Source: Notamacropus eugenii
Taxonomy: Eukaryota; Chordata; Mammalia; Diprotodontia; Macropodidae
Length of the DNA stretch: 64,000 nucleotides
Assembly (NCBI RefSeq): GCF_028372415.1
Contig: NC_092877.1
Span: forward strand, 251,983,510 to 252,047,509
Direction of reading: 5' to 3'
In this document: piece after piece, positions 1 to 12,385 of the stretch
Numbering within the stretch: position 1 is the first letter of the stretch
Layout: the number at the start of each line of letters is the position of its first letter
Position numbers and translations under genes: made by a program
Notes under the pieces: model-generated
Seen by the model: only the letters and a program-made list of their open reading frames with translations
What the model was told of the DNA's origin: nothing
The model's database searches: none

Positions 1-826
1 TTTTGAATGCTGTGTATAAGTTTACTTATCTTGGTAGTGTACTTTCCAGAGATGTACACATTGACAATGAGGTTGATTCAGGCATTGCCAGAGTTACCTC
101 AGTGTTTGGGAGGCTCTGAAGAAAGGTTTGGGAGAGAAGAGGTACTAGACTGACTACCAAACTGAAGGTCTATAGAGCCATTGTGCTGACCTCATTGTTG
201 CATGCCTGTGAAACATGGACCATCTACCAGTGCCATGCCAGGAAACTGAATCACCTCCATTTGAACTGTCTTAGGAAGATTCTGAGGATGACCTGGAAGG
301 ATAAGGTACCAGACACTGAGATCTTTGCTTGAACTAAATTGCCAACCATTCAAACTGTGCTTCAGAGACTGAAACTCTAATGGGCTGACCATGTTGTTCA
401 AATGCAAAATGTATGCTTGCCAAAAAGACTATTTTATGGAGAACTCACATGGGGCAGGCGATCACATGGTGGCCAGAAGAAATGATACAAGGACACTCTC
501 AAGGACTATGTCAAGAGCTTTGGACTTGATTGTGTGACATGGAAGACACTGGCACAAGACCACTCAGCATAGTATGCCCACATCAGAAAGGGTGCTGTGC
601 TCTATGAACAAAGCAGCTTTGAAACAGCACAAAGGAGACATAGGATGTGCAAATTTGGAGTATCCACCTGAAATGTCCACATGGACTCTCTGTGCCCAAC
701 CTGTGATAGAGCATTCCGAGCTCATATTGATCTGATCAGCCACAGTGGGATGCCTTGAACCTTGACTTTATCATGGTGATGCCATTTTGGTCCTCTCAGA
801 GAAGAAGGAAGGACAACAACCAACCA
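1..826 (+). mobile_element. RTE-clade LINE, 3' portion (copy A), cut by the left window edge
   Basis: This is the 3' part of an RTE-type non-LTR retrotransposon. It matches the copies at 6120-6945 and 10760-11588 closely by eye, including the stretch from 'cttggtagtgtactttcc' through 'ccaggaaactgaatc' to the 3' tail 'aaggacaacaaccaacc'. Only sequence downstream of the reverse-transcriptase core is present because the element begins outside the window. The reading frame is interrupted by stops and indels, so the copy is dead. The tail is the same type as that carried by the SINEs near 60.2 and 61.6 kb. Confidence 0.88.
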
Positions 827-945
827 GTTAGCAATCAGCAAAAGGTGGGAGACTTCATAGGAAACCAGCTGCAAAGTCAAGTAAAATAGGATCTTTTGCT
901 GTTTTTTTTCTGTTTGTTTTTTTTTTTTTTTTACTAAAAGTGCCT
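827..945. other. T-rich spacer between RTE copy A and an LTR-like repeat
   Basis: This short stretch holds two T-runs near 900-932. I recognise nothing else in it. The T-runs could be the A-tail of a minus-strand insertion, but I found no matching element body. Confidence 0.4.
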
Positions 946-1475
946 CTCATTGAATAATGTGATTAAGGAGGACCTTTCCCACCCAATGATGGGCCTTCCC
1001 ATTGTGTGAAGCTTGATTAGGGGAGTTGTTTTATATGAGGGTCCCAAGTACCTTTATTTTTTTTTTTTTCTGTTGAGACACTGGGTCAGAGGGTTACACC
1101 CTCTGGCTCTAAAGAGTGTATAAATACTCAGAGTGTGAAGTTTTACTTTGGGGCTTACTGACTGGAAGTGGTTTTTTTTGTTTTTTTTGTTTTTGACAGA
1201 GAGACTCTGGGAAGCAGTTAAGGAGTCCCTCGGCTAAAATCGGGAAGTAGATGCTTCTTTCCCTGGTAACTATGTATGTATGTAATGGTCAGATATTTTG
1301 GAATCATGTCTGTTGACCTTTGATTTCTCTATATTTTCTCTGAAATTTTGATTTTGATTTTCTGATACCTGTGCTTGAGTAAAATGATTGTTAATCCTTT
1401 GAAAGTTGCTTTCCTTTTATGAATACAGATTTAAGAACCTTGTGTATGTTGGGGTGCTTACTGATACATAAGCCT
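946..1475 (+). mobile_element. LTR-like interspersed repeat, copy 1
   Basis: This roughly 530-bp unit is repeated in inverted orientation at 14830-15390. The shared blocks occur in the same order in both: a TATA-like 'gtgtataaatac' followed by 'ttttactttggggct', then 'taactatgtatgta', 'catgtctgttga', 'ttaagaacct' and 'tgtatgttggggt'. The length, the internal TATA-like box and the lack of coding sequence suggest a solo LTR. The termini are too decayed to confirm TG...CA ends. That it is a repeat is secure; its class is inferred. Confidence 0.6.
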
Positions 1476-1799
1476 CCCATAACCAAGCCTTCCTCAGTAG
1501 CCTCACCTGAGACCTATCAATGTGTGGAGAAGATTTTTAACTCCCATTATACCCACTTAATCATTTATTTCCACAGTCTTTCAGATTAGGTGTATTATTA
1601 GAAATCATACTCTTTTGGATTGATAAGGTTCTTGAATTAACTTTTAAGATTCAGATAGCCAGCTTTTTTTTGAAATTGTGAAGTTAACAAAGATAGTCTT
1701 TGACAGGAACACTTTTCCCCTACTAGCGATATGGATTCTTAGCCTACTAGATCTTTGTCTTCATCTAATAACTGCAGGATTTTGTCCTGAAATCTGGTC
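1476..1799. other. Unassigned intergenic sequence
   Basis: I see no open frame of note and no repeat I recognise in this AT-rich stretch. Confidence 0.4.
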
Positions 1800-2545
1800 A
1801 TCATTTCTTAGGTACTGTAATTTCATTACATAACTACTCTTTAATTGATGGGCACCCCCCTTACTTTCAAAGTCTTTGCTGCAACAAAAAGAATTGATAT
1901 AAATATTTTTGTTATGGATCTTTTTAAGCTTTCATTTTTTATATTTTTGGGTTATTTGCCCAGTAATAGTATCAATGAATTAATTGTACACAGTTTGGTT
2001 CCTTTTGGGGTCAAATACCAAAGTGCTTTCCTGAAAGACTAAACCAATTCCCTGCTCTACTATTAGGACACTAGTGTACCTAACCTCCCACATATTCTCT
2101 AACAATTATCATCTTCCAGTTTTATCATATTTGCTGATTTGTTGATTTTGAAGGTGGTACTTAAGTTGCTTTAATTTATATGTATTTTATAATGGTGATT
2201 TGGAACAATTTTTTTATATGGTTACTGATAACTTAGTGAACTATTTGTTCATATGCTTTGATCATTTATTGGCTGAGTCTTGTTCTAATATATTAGAATG
2301 AGCTCCTTATAAATCCTGATTATCAGATTTCTTTGCTAGAGAAGTTTTATCCAAAGTTTCTTTGTCCTCATTTGCTTTCCTTCCAGTTTTAACTGAATGG
2401 TTTTTGGGAGGGGAGCTGGAGCAAAAGCATTTTGATTTTATGTAATCAGGATTTTCCATTTATCTCCTGGTATTCTTTATACCTAAGAAATCACTTAGTT
2501 TTTCTAAGCTTTGGTTTCTTAGTTTACTTATTCTTTGGTTCTTGA
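1800..2545 (-). mobile_element. Old L1 fragment (ORF2 C-terminal region)
   Basis: Read on the minus strand, the sequence follows the marsupial L1 C-terminal ORF2 region. Blocks around 'aattgatgggca' and 'aaatatttttgt' correspond to the better preserved copy at 53820-54060. Many indels show that it is ancient. The part beyond 2330 is assigned less securely. Confidence 0.6.
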
Positions 2546-2551
2546 TTGAGT

Positions 2552-3005
2552 GGTTGCTGTCCATCCTTCTGGAAGAGGATCAAGATGACATCACTATGCT
2601 AGACTCAAGTTTCAACGTGTCTGATCAGACCAACACAAGCTTGGAATACTCTACCACAGGTGCAGCACAAATAGTCTGTGAACATTTGGGGTAGTTACTC
2701 TAACTTTGAGTATCCTGCATTTCCTTTGAGCTGTTATAATCCTACTTTACTCCTAGAGCATAGCACCTTCTCTGATGTGGGCATGCCATGCTGAGTGGTC
2801 CTGTACCAGTGTCTCCCATGTCACACAATCAATTCCAAAGTTCTTAAGAGAGACCTTGAGAGTGTCCCTGTATCTCCTCTTCTGATCACCATGTGAATTC
2901 TTGCCCTGTCTGAGTTTTCTATAATATAATCTTTTTGACAAGCATACATTTTGTGTTGAACAATCTGGCCAGCTCTCTGAAACAGTTTGAATACTTGGCA
3001 GTGTA
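2552..3005 (-). mobile_element. RTE-clade LINE, 3' fragment (copy B), reversed
   Basis: The reverse complement matches the 3' end of copies A, C and D, including the segments equivalent to 'cactggcacaagaccactca', 'aaggacactctcaagg' and the terminal 'atgtcattttggtcctc' region. The 5' part is missing. Stops in every frame make it inactive. Confidence 0.85.
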
Positions 3006-3119
3006 ACTGTAGCCCTTAGCTAATAGGCTTGTTGTAAATGATGAGTTCAGCATGGCTCCCAAAAATGCTGGGATACTACCAGATATGATGAGGGATAGTT
3101 GTGGCATTCTAATGTCCTG

Positions 3120-3610
3120 AAATAATTTACTTTGACAGTCTCCAAGTTAAAGAAAGGCATTTATTATCATGACACATCCAATGTGGCCCTGTTTCTTTGT
3201 GAGAAAAACAGAGCGTGGTTGGAAGGCCCTACTTCCCTAAGGGAACAGAGCAGTCCTACTTTTTGTAGGAGGCGAAGATGGTTATTGGGGTTGTGTGCCT
3301 ACAATTTTATTGAATAAGTGAAAAAAGAACAAGAGAATGAAAGGAGCAATCAGGGCTACAAAACACTTGGTATATCAGATAATCAGAAGGGTCCTTTATC
3401 ATACAGATAAGTACAGAGAATAGGAGAGGGGAGGGAAAGAATTATTCTGGAATTGGGGGTGCTTTGTGAAAGTACACAACTAAGTTTAAGGTGAGGGCTT
3501 CAATGCCTAGTCACTTGATCACTTTTCTGGCTGGTCACATCCCAAATCTTATCTCATATCTCACATCCTACATCCTGCTTGCTTCATGTACCTTGAGCAC
3601 TCCTTTCTAC
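3120..3610 (-). mobile_element. Possible solo LTR
   Basis: On the minus strand this stretch has two polyadenylation-type hexamers (AATAAA near 3310, and AATAAAT near 3160). It ends in 'ttatttcaggaca', giving a CA terminus. It has no coding potential worth noting. A solo LTR is an inference from layout only; no second copy is visible in the window. Confidence 0.3.
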
Positions 3611-4821
3611 CTCACCATTAGGACTAAACAGATCATGTATGCAAAGTGCTTTGAAAACAATAAAGCATGTGAAATGTTGTTTGACTTTTAAATTACTATA
3701 AATTTTCTCTATTCTACTGGTTATCTGACAAAATATATAACCTGATCTCTCTGTGCTTATTATTTTTATGTGTCTTGGAATCAAAAGCCTTCTAACCTCA
3801 CATTTACAGAAATATGTAGAATTGATATATCACAGGTATAATTTTCTTGCCCTCTATTGCTAAATGTCCAGTTTGGGAATGCCTTATACCCTTGTATGAA
3901 ATCTAGCCCCTTCCCTCCACTTAGTATAAAAGAACATTGAAAGATTTACTTTAAAAATACTTTTTTTTCTTTCAACTTGATAGAAAGACTTGGAGGAGGT
4001 TGGTATTTGTTTAAAAAACTAAAAACAAAAAAGCTGAGTCTGAGTTCTGCAGTAAAGTTTCTTTCATACAGTTCTGAATATTTGTGTGTGAATCTCATTA
4101 GCATTAATGAGAACTCCATACAAAAATCCCATGAGTCAATATTAGAATGTATAGCACAGTGAAACCTCTTTATGAGGAGTTCCTAGGGAGCAAGATGCTG
4201 TGAATATTATAGCTGGGAAAAATTATATGAGGATAACCTTGCAGTATAGCAGTCCTGCAAACAGACACTGGCTCACTTGGCCAATGTGAATAATAGCTTA
4301 TGTCAGATGTGTAGTAAAGAATGTCGATTTTATTGGTTTTATTGCATATGAATCTCTCAGTAGGAAGGAAAGTTGCTAAAAAAATTGTGGAGCGTTAACT
4401 TTTTGTACTCATTCATGAGGTTGCATTATAAGTGTTTGATTTGGATTTTTAAAAACCAACCTTGTACTTGGGAAAACCTTACGGAGGATGGTCAAAGCAT
4501 TGCTAACTACTTCTAAAATATGAACATTTCTAGTTCTCTGAGCATCAAAGAATATTATCTTCTTTGCTAGCCTTTTATCTGCTTAGACAACTCATAAATC
4601 ATTCATGCAAATTATGGTGGTAAAATAATCCCTGCACATAGTGTCCATGTGGTCTTCCTATCCTCAACAGAAATTTGTAATCTGTTTATATTGCATTCTT
4701 CAGGGTTTATCACTCTCAGCCTAAACTGCCAAAGCTCTTTGATGATTTGCACTCACATTTGTACCTTAATATCAGAGGTGCAACAAAGGAGAGGCAAACA
4801 GGGTTGGATATGAAATTATTG
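3611..4821. other. Unassigned AT-rich intergenic sequence
   Basis: Short open frames here show no recognisable domain, codon pattern or neighbouring exon signals. I see no repeat family I can name. Confidence 0.4.
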
Positions 4822-4941
4822 CGATTAGATTGTAAGTTTCTTGAGGTTAGGGCTGTTGTTTTCTTTTCTTTTTCATATCTCTAACACAGTACAGTGCCAG
4901 GCAATGTGTGTAGGTGCTTAATAAATGTTGATTTATTGGTA
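4822..4941 (+). mobile_element. L2/MIR3-type 3' tail
   Basis: The order 'gattgtaag...cttgagg', 'cagtgccaggcaa' and 'aggtgcttaataaatgttga' is the typical 3' end of L2-family elements in mammals. Confidence 0.75.
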
Positions 4942-5271
4942 TCAATGATAAAAGGAGAAGAATTATTATCCAATAAAAATGAGAGAGCATGTTTAAGGGA
5001 AGGGATACCATCATTCTGGATCAACTACTCTTCTACTGAGTCAGGAGAAATCAAAACTAGGAATCTTCTCTTCCTGAGTAGAGCTGTCCCAAACCTTGAA
5101 GTTACTCACACTCGAGCTAAGACAAGGAGAGCATAGTAATTGCAATAATGGAATGCTCAAATCATTAAACTTCAGTGCCAAAATAAGCTGGGTACCCAAG
5201 TGGGAAGTAATGAGAAGTCTGAGGGGCTGTTCTGATGCTTAAATAGACTCAGACCAGTCAGTCAATCAGTT
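4942..5271. other. Unassigned intergenic sequence
   Basis: Nothing recognisable. An open frame covering 4894-5136 begins inside the L2 tail and has no family resemblance. Confidence 0.4.
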
Positions 5272-6945
5272 AAAATTTTCCAGGTCATATGGCAAGAGGA
5301 GGTTATCCCCCAGAAATTCAAGGATGCCTCCACTGTTCATAGCTATAAGGGTAAAGGGAATAGATTGTGCTGTGACAATCATAGGAGGATTTCTCTTTTA
5401 GTCATTTCTGGCAAAATTCTTGCTCAAGTCCTCCTTACCAGGCTGACCCTTTACCTGGAAGATGCGCATATACTTGAGAGCCAATGTGACATCAGAAAGG
5501 GCCAAGGAACAGTCGATATGGTGTTTGCTTCTGAGCAACTCCAGGAGAAATGCCATGGGCAGAACAGAGGTCTGTATACAACATTTGTAGATCTGACCAA
5601 GGTCTTTGACACTGTTAGTCATGAGGGCTTATGGAAAATTATGTCAAAATTTGGTTGCCCAGAGAAGGTCATCAATATTGTATATCAATTTCATGAGGGC
5701 ATGTTTGCCTGGGTTCTGGGTAATGGACAAAGCTCTTATGCCTTCCCAGTTACCAATGGAGTGAAACAGGGCTGTGTGCTTGCTCCCATGTTTTTACCAC
5801 AATGTTTTCAGCCATGTTGACAAATGCTTTCAATGAGGATGAACATGGCATCAAGGTCAGCTACCACAGTGATGGTTAGTTTTTCAATTTGAAGAGGTTA
5901 CTAGTCAAGACCAAACTGGAAGGACTGTTGGTTAATGATTTTCTGCTTGCAGATGATTGTACACTCAATGCAACCTCTAAAGCCAAGATGCAACAAAGTA
6001 TGGGTCAATTCTCTGCTGCCTGTGCTAATTTTGGCCTAATAATTAACACCAAAAAAACACAGGTACTCCATCAGCCACCACCACACCATCCATATGTGGA
6101 ATCATTGGTTACAACAAAGGGGAAGTTTTGAAAGCTGTAAATAAGTTCAACTACCTTGGTAGTGTACTTTCCAAGAATGTACACATTGACAAAGAGGTTG
6201 ATGCACGCATTACCAGAGCTAGCTCAGTATTTAGGAGGCTCTGAAGAAAGGTTTGGGATAGAAGAGGTATTAGACTGACTACCAAATTAAAGGTCTAGAG
6301 AGCTGTTGTGCTGACCTCATTGTTATATGCTTGTGAAACATGGACAGTCTACCAGTGCCATGCCAGGAAACTGAATCGTTTCCATTTGAACTGTCTTAGG
6401 AAGACTCTGAGGATCACCTGGTAGGATAAGGTACCAGACACTGATGCCCTTGCTTGAGCTGAACTGCTAAGCATTCAAACTGTGCTTCAGTGATTGAAAC
6501 TCCAATGGGCTGACCATGTTGTTTAAATGCAAAATATACACTTGCCAAAAAGACTATTTTATTGAAAACTTGCATGGGGCAGGCAAGCACATGGTGGCAA
6601 GAAGAAACGATACAAGGACATTCTCAAGGTCTCTCTCAAGAATTTTGGATTTGACTGTGCAATGTGTCACAGGACCGCTCAGCATGGTATGTCCACATAA
6701 GAAAAGGTGCTGTGCTCTTTGAGCAAAGCAGAATCGAGAGAGCACAAAGTAAATGCAGGAAAAGCAAATTTGGGATATTCATCCCAAATATTCATAGGCA
6801 CTATCTGTGCCCAACCTGTGGTAGAGCATTCTGAGCTCATACTGGTTTGATCAGCCAAAGTTGGACACACTGAAATTTTACTTGACAATGATGATTTCAT
6901 TTTGGTCCTCTTTGAGGATGAAGGACAGTGACCAACCAATTTCCA
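5272..6945 (+). mobile_element. RTE-clade LINE, longest copy (copy C), 5'-truncated
   Basis: This is the most complete RTE element in the window. It runs from the N-terminal part of the reverse-transcriptase domain through the C-terminal region to the 3' tail ending near 'gacagtgaccaacc'. The endonuclease domain is absent, which fits the usual 5' truncation of target-primed insertion. Frameshifts near 5810-5890 and after 6131 break the reading frame. Confidence 0.9.
5365..6131 (+). pseudogene. RTE reverse-transcriptase remnant
   Basis: The first frame (5365-5820) reads as a non-LTR reverse transcriptase. It contains 'NHRRISLLVISGKILAQVLL', then 'TFVDLTKVFDTVSHEGLW', which carries the first catalytic aspartate block, and then 'FPVTNGVKQGCVLAP', the substrate-binding block. 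A frame change follows. The second frame (5889-6131) holds 'NDFLLADDCTLNATS', which is the catalytic [FY]xDD box read here as LADD, and then 'FGLIINTKKTQVL'. In a working element this enzyme would copy its own RNA into a nicked target. Here the frameshift lies between the two catalytic blocks, so no active enzyme can be made. The adjacent region downstream is the usual C-terminal part, also broken. Confidence 0.88.
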
Positions 6946-7330
6946 TGTGCTAGGCAGCTGGGAATAAAAAGAAACAAAAAAAAAGATACCTGCTCTCAGT
7001 AGCTCACATTCTAATGCAAATAAGTATATATAAGAGATATTTACAAATAAAATGGATGGCAATTTCAGAGGGAAAGAACTAGGGTGGGGAAGTATTAGAA
7101 AAAGTCTCTTTCAGAAGGTGAAATTTTGAGATTTTATCTGAGTCTTGAAGAAAGCCAGGATTCAGAGGTGAGAGAGTAAACATGATGTATGCAAGGAAGA
7201 TTTTGTTATCCTTTTTACAGGTGAGTTTCTCAGGATCCATGGCCATGGCAATGTCTAGTTTCCAGGTGTTAGACAGTAACTCGCAGAATAGCTTCAAGGA
7301 TTCTAGGTAGTAATTCCTAGAATCACAGTG
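6946..7330 (-). mobile_element. L2 fragment, reversed (3' end)
   Basis: Read in reverse complement, this follows L2 3' sequence, with blocks equivalent to 'attagaatgtgagct', 'cttcaagactcag' and the usual end. Divergence is high. Confidence 0.6.
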
Positions 7331-8027
7331 ATAAGCAGTTATACTGAGTCTGGACCTCTGAGATATGGGGTGATGTAATTAATATATACTATGCTTGTGC
7401 TGCTTGATAATATTGCTAAAGTTAACCTGTGAGGCCATTGTTGGCAGTATGCCTTCTTTGTTGCCCTATAAAACAAGTGGGCACTGATCAGTGAGTGGGG
7501 GAAATCACAGGGAACTCATAGGGGAATCTGTGTGTGACTTCACTGACTTCCATCAAGGCTTGAAGGGATTTAGGGGAGTGCACACGGTGTGCCTCTGTCA
7601 ATTGACCCAATCAAGACGTAAGGGTAGTTGCCCCCCCCCCCTTCTCTCTGGCCCCTGTGAGAAGGGTGACTAGGGAATGCTGTAGGAACTATTTCTTCAA
7701 TTGTCAGCGACCTTTCTGAGAAGAATAGACTAGAAAAAAGTAAAATTATTAACCTCTCTGAAGCTGTCTTCTTTCCTGTCTGACCAGAACAAGTGTAAAC
7801 CTGTTGGAAGCTGGAGTCTGAAAACTTCATTGCTTCCTGTGTGTTATCTGTAAAACACATGAATATAGTCTAGAGAATAACCAGTCAAAAGTCACTGATT
7901 CAAAGATGAATTGTGATGTCAGGAACAACAAATAGACTGATCTAGCTAGATATATAGACTATATACATGGACAGGAGTAAAGAGCAAGAAAACTGGAAAG
8001 ATAAGAGGGGAACAAATTGCAAAGTAC
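7331..8027. other. Unassigned, possibly LTR-derived
   Basis: A TATA-like 'gccctataaaac' lies near 7465, followed by a GC-richer segment and an 11-bp C-run near 7630. This could be an old LTR promoter, but I see no second copy and no clear termini. The rest (7880-8027) is featureless. Confidence 0.25.
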
Positions 8028-9240
8028 CTTTAATATCAAGGGATTTTATATTTTGATCATGTAGGTAATAGGGAGCAATTGGATTTGGGGAACAGAGGTA
8101 GGGGTGACATGATCAGACCTGCACTTTAGGAAAATCTATTTAGTGGCAATGTAAAAGATACATTGGATTTAGGAGAGAAGTAAGACAAGGAGATCAACCC
8201 TGATGCTATTGCAATAATATAGGCAAGAGGTGACAAGAGCCTTTACCAGGGTAATGCTTATGTAATTGGAAGGAAGGGTATACATATGAAACATGTTGTG
8301 AAAATTGAAATGACAAGATAGCAAAAGACTAGATCTGTGAGTTTAATGTGAGTGTGAAGTTTCAGAATGACTCTCAAATTGCAAGTCTAGATGATTGTAA
8401 GCATAGTAATGTCCTTTATAGCAGTAGGGAGGAGGGCTAGGTTTGAGGTAAAAATAATGAGTTCTAGTTTGGTATGCTGAATTTGAGATGTCCATGGCAT
8501 ACATAATTCAAAATGGCATTCAACAGCTAGATTAGTGTTGAATATATAGATTTGGAAATCATCTACACAGGGATGATGAATTAACCCATGGAATTTAAAG
8601 AGATTAGCATGTCAAATAGCACAGAGGAAAAAGAAAAGAGTTCCCAGGATAGAGCCTTGGAAGACAACATGTATACTTGAACTGTTATGGATGAAGTATC
8701 AACAAAGCAGATTGAGAAGGACTGATCAGACAGGTAGGAGGAAAACCATGTGAATACATTGAAAACTTAGAGAGTAGAGAATGTTCAGGAAAAGATGATC
8801 AATAGCATGAAACATTGCAGAGACATCAAAAATGATCAGAACTGATAAAAGACTATTAGATATAGTAATTAAGAGATCATTAGTAATATTGGAGAGATAA
8901 ATTTCAGTTTACTGGTGAGGTTAGAAGCCGGGTTACAAAGAATTTAGAATCAAGTGAGGAGAGATGAAACTGAGGCAGAGATTGCAAGTGACTTTCTTAA
9001 GGAGGTTGGCCATGAAAGGGAGAAGCGATAAATAATGAGCAGAGATGGTCAGATCAATGAGTATTTTTTAAGGATGAGGGAGATATAGGTATGTTGATAA
9101 GCATTAAATATGCCTGTAGAAGGGGAGAAATTGAAGATTGAGAGAGAGTATGGTAGTGGGGGCAATCCATTGATCGTCTTTTCATGGGAGACAGGTAAAG
9201 GAGAAAATATTGGGGGAAGACAAGTGATTGATGGGAAATG
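8028..9240 (-). mobile_element. L2 LINE, reversed, long internal portion
   Basis: The reverse complement follows the L2 reverse-transcriptase to 3' region. Diagnostic blocks seen on the plus strand include 'aatagggagcaa', 'gacatgatcagacctg', 'tttaggaaaatc', 'attgcaataat', 'gagttctagttt' and 'agagccttggaagacaac'. The part beyond about 8700 is more diverged but stays collinear with L2. No usable frame remains. Confidence 0.75.
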
Positions 9241-10549
9241 AAGAAGAGTAATGGTACCTCAATGCTAAATTAAACAAATTTTAGTATTGAAACTTGAGTC
9301 TCAGAAATTCACAACATTTTGCTTTTTAGATTTCTCCCTTACCTCCAAAAGCAGATATATTGTTTGGAAAACTCAGACCAATTAGGAAAAAAATATTAAG
9401 CTCATCAGGCAGTTGTACAGGTATTCTGATAGGCATATCCTTGTACAGCTCCTAAAATGGTACCAGAATAAGCCATATGATTCAACTACTTGCAAGCTAG
9501 CCTTATATTCTAATATGCAATCAAACAGAGATAATCAAAGTGAAGTGGAATAAAAAGAGAAGATAAGAGCAGTGAATAAAGAGAAAAAATGTATGAACCA
9601 AAATAAGAGAAGAGAGGAAGAATTATTTTCTTATCTAAAGTTAACTTGTGATTTATTTCAAATTTAAAGTATAGTCAGATCTAGCACTGATGGTTACTAC
9701 TATAGTGTGCTAAAATTAAATGCTGATATAAAAATGAAAATATGATATTTCCAGTACTATTGAAAAGTATAAAACAAATAGTGCTAGAATGCTTAAGCTT
9801 TTCCTCCCTTAAAATACGGTTGCAAAATTATTTGTAAGCACATAGTTTGTTTTGTAACTTTTCAAGGTTAATCAACTTGTCAGAAAGCAATTGCAAACAC
9901 ATGCACCTGTACCAAAAAGTACAAATGTGCAATCGCAGCAGGAAAAGCAGAATTTTTCCACTTGGTTGGAAAGCATTTATCCAGAGAATTCTCAAGGAAA
10001 ATGGTCTATGTTCCGTCCTGAGTTTGGAGTCATTTAAAAAAGGACTTTCATATTTCTACATGTCATGTTGCCAGAATTTTCTTGCAAATATTACTTTGTT
10101 AACAAATTAAATACGCTTTGAAGTATAAATTGTGTGTGTCTATGTACATAAATTATATGCATAAATGTATATAATTTTGATTTCTGTTTATGTATATCTG
10201 TTCTTATAATCTTTTAGGAAAAATATAATAGAACAATTATTTTTACTTTAACAGTTTCTAAACATTCCTATTATATCTTTCTTTAGGGGTATAATCACTA
10301 GTACATCAAACTGAGTTGCAACCAATACATTTAAAGCATAATGGAAATTTCAATTGCAAATGAGATGTGCCTTACTCTTTCAAAATCAATTGAGTTTCAT
10401 ATAAGTCAAGTACATTTTAGATACTCCTAAATCAACTGGAGCATTTGGTAGTAGACATAATTTATTCAGGTGCTATTCATTTGCCCTTGAAATTGTAGAC
10501 TTTTATCCTTAAAATTAGAACTAAGTAGCCAGCATATATACAAGCCAAG
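9241..10549. other. Unassigned AT-rich intergenic sequence
   Basis: No repeat or gene that I can name. An 87-codon open frame at 9847-10110 has no family resemblance and is probably chance. Confidence 0.4.
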
Positions 10550-11588
10550 AACAAAGTGGAGGGAATGTTGGTGCATGATTTTCTGTTTGCAGATGATTGT
10601 GCATTCAATGCAGCCTCTGAAGCTGAGATGCAACAAAGTATGGTTCAATTTTCTGCTGCCTGCTCTAATTTTGGCCTAATAATTAACAACAACAAAAAAA
10701 GGCACTCCATCAGACACCACCATACCATTCATGTGTGGAACCATCAGTTACAACAAATGGAAAAGTTTTGAATGCTGTGGATAAGTTCACTTACCTTGGT
10801 AGTGTACTTTCTAGCGATATTACACATTGGCCATGAGGTTGAAGCATGCATTGTCAGAGCTATCTCAGTGTTTGTGAGACTGAATAAAAGTATGGGAGAG
10901 AAGATATATTAGACTGACCACCAAACTGAAGGTCTACAGAGCTATTCTGTTGACCTATTTGTTATATGTCTGTGAAACATGGACAGTCTACCAGCACCAT
11001 GCCAGGAAACTGAATCATTTCCACTTGAACTGTCTTAAGAAGATTCTCAAGATCACCTGGCAGGATAAGATACCAGACACTGAGGTCCTTGTTTGAACTA
11101 AACTGCCAAGCATTCAAACTATGCTTCAGAGAGAGTAACTCCAATGCCTTGGTCACGTTATTTGAATGCATAATGCATGCTTGCCACAAAGACTATTTTA
11201 TGGAGAACTTAAACTTGCATGGGGTAGGTGATCATAGGGTGGTCAGAAGAAGCAATCCAAGGAAACTCTCAAGGTCTCTCTTAAGAAATTTGAATTTGAA
11301 TTTAGGACATGGAAGACACTGGCACAGGATCACTCAGAGTGGCATGCCCACATCAGAAAGGGTGTTGTGCTCTATGAGTGAAGCAGAATTGAAACATCAC
11401 AAAGGAAACATTGGATGAGCAAATTTGGAGTATCCACCCCAAGTGTTCACATGGACTATCTGTGCTCAATCTGTGGCAGAGCATCCAAGCTCATATTGGT
11501 CTGACCAGCCATAGCTGCACATGTTGAAACTTGACTTCGTCATGGTGATGTCATTTTGTCCTCTTCGAGAACAAAGGACAACAAGAAC
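10550..11588 (+). mobile_element. RTE-clade LINE, 5'-truncated (copy D)
   Basis: The copy starts inside the reverse-transcriptase domain. A short open stretch from 10556 still reads 'VHDFLFADDCAFNAASEAEM', so the catalytic FADD box is intact here, unlike copy C. It then matches copies A and C through to the 3' tail 'ttcgagaacaaaggacaaca'. Indels break every frame downstream. Confidence 0.88.
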
Positions 11589-12012
11589 TTAAATTGTGCT
11601 TAGAGTATGTGCCTGTGTTCTCTAGGCAATTAAATTATGTACGGAACTAATGAATTTCAATATTAAAACTGGTCCTACAAGGCAACATAGAGATAAAATG
11701 TTATATTTTAGAATGAGAACTCAAAAAATAGTCTTAAATGTAGGTTCATCTATCTTAGCACCAAAGTGGTCTAGTAATCAAGAAATCACAACGTACAGTA
11801 TTTGGGGATGAGTATTCTAAAAATTAACCTTAAAGTAAGATCATCTGTCTTAATTTCAAAGTGATACTAGAAGTTGGGGGGAATCAGGAATAAATAGCAA
11901 ATGCAATGGAATCTTAACATAATAACTCTCAAATTTAATATCAAAAAGCTTCCTTAAGAATGAGATTCCCATGATACATTACGAGGAAGATTTTTTATTA
12001 GTTAGAATCATG
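11589..12012. other. Unassigned intergenic sequence
   Basis: AT-rich, with no recognisable feature. Confidence 0.4.
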
Positions 12013-12126
12013 TCAAAGCAGATTTGAAGACTGTCTAGTTAAGTCTTCTCTTAAAGATGAAGAAACAGAGGTCTAGAAAAGTGAAATGACTTGGTCAAGG
12101 TTAGACAAGTTAAGTGGGTTAAGTGG
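12013..12126 (+). mobile_element. MIR/CORE-SINE fragment
   Basis: The run 'gatgaagaaacagaggtc' followed by 'gtgaaatgacttggtcaagg' is the conserved MIR core. Confidence 0.7.
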
Positions 12127-12127
12127 G

Positions 12128-12310
12128 TCATGATCAATAAATAAGTATTTATTATATGCGTACCATGTGCTAGGAACTTTGCTAGGCTCTCAGGATACAA
12201 CTACAATGGAATAAAATAATGGAGCTTACAATTTAGTGGGAAAGACAACATTTAAAGAAACAAACATATACTGAACAAAAATCAAGAAGATACACACAAA
12301 GTAGTGAAAT
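12128..12310 (-). mobile_element. L2 3' end, reversed
   Basis: The plus strand reads 'aataagtatttattatatgc', then 'catgtgctaggaactttgctagg', 'gagcttacaatttagtggg' and 'gacaacatttaaa', which is the reverse complement of the standard L2 3' terminus. Confidence 0.8.
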
Positions 12311-12372
12311 TTAAAAAAGTAAATAATAAAAACAAAAGAAGTTAGGAAAGGAAGGTGTTACAATGAGAGAGT

Positions 12373-12385
12373 AGAAGACTGTGAA
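12373..12385. repeat. Candidate target-site duplication, left copy, of the NUCB2 retrocopy
   Basis: The 13-mer 'agaagactgtgaa' lies directly next to a 10-bp T-run, which is the A-tail of the minus-strand retrocopy. It matches 'agcagattgtgaa' at 14567-14579 at 11 of 13 positions. Confidence 0.5.
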
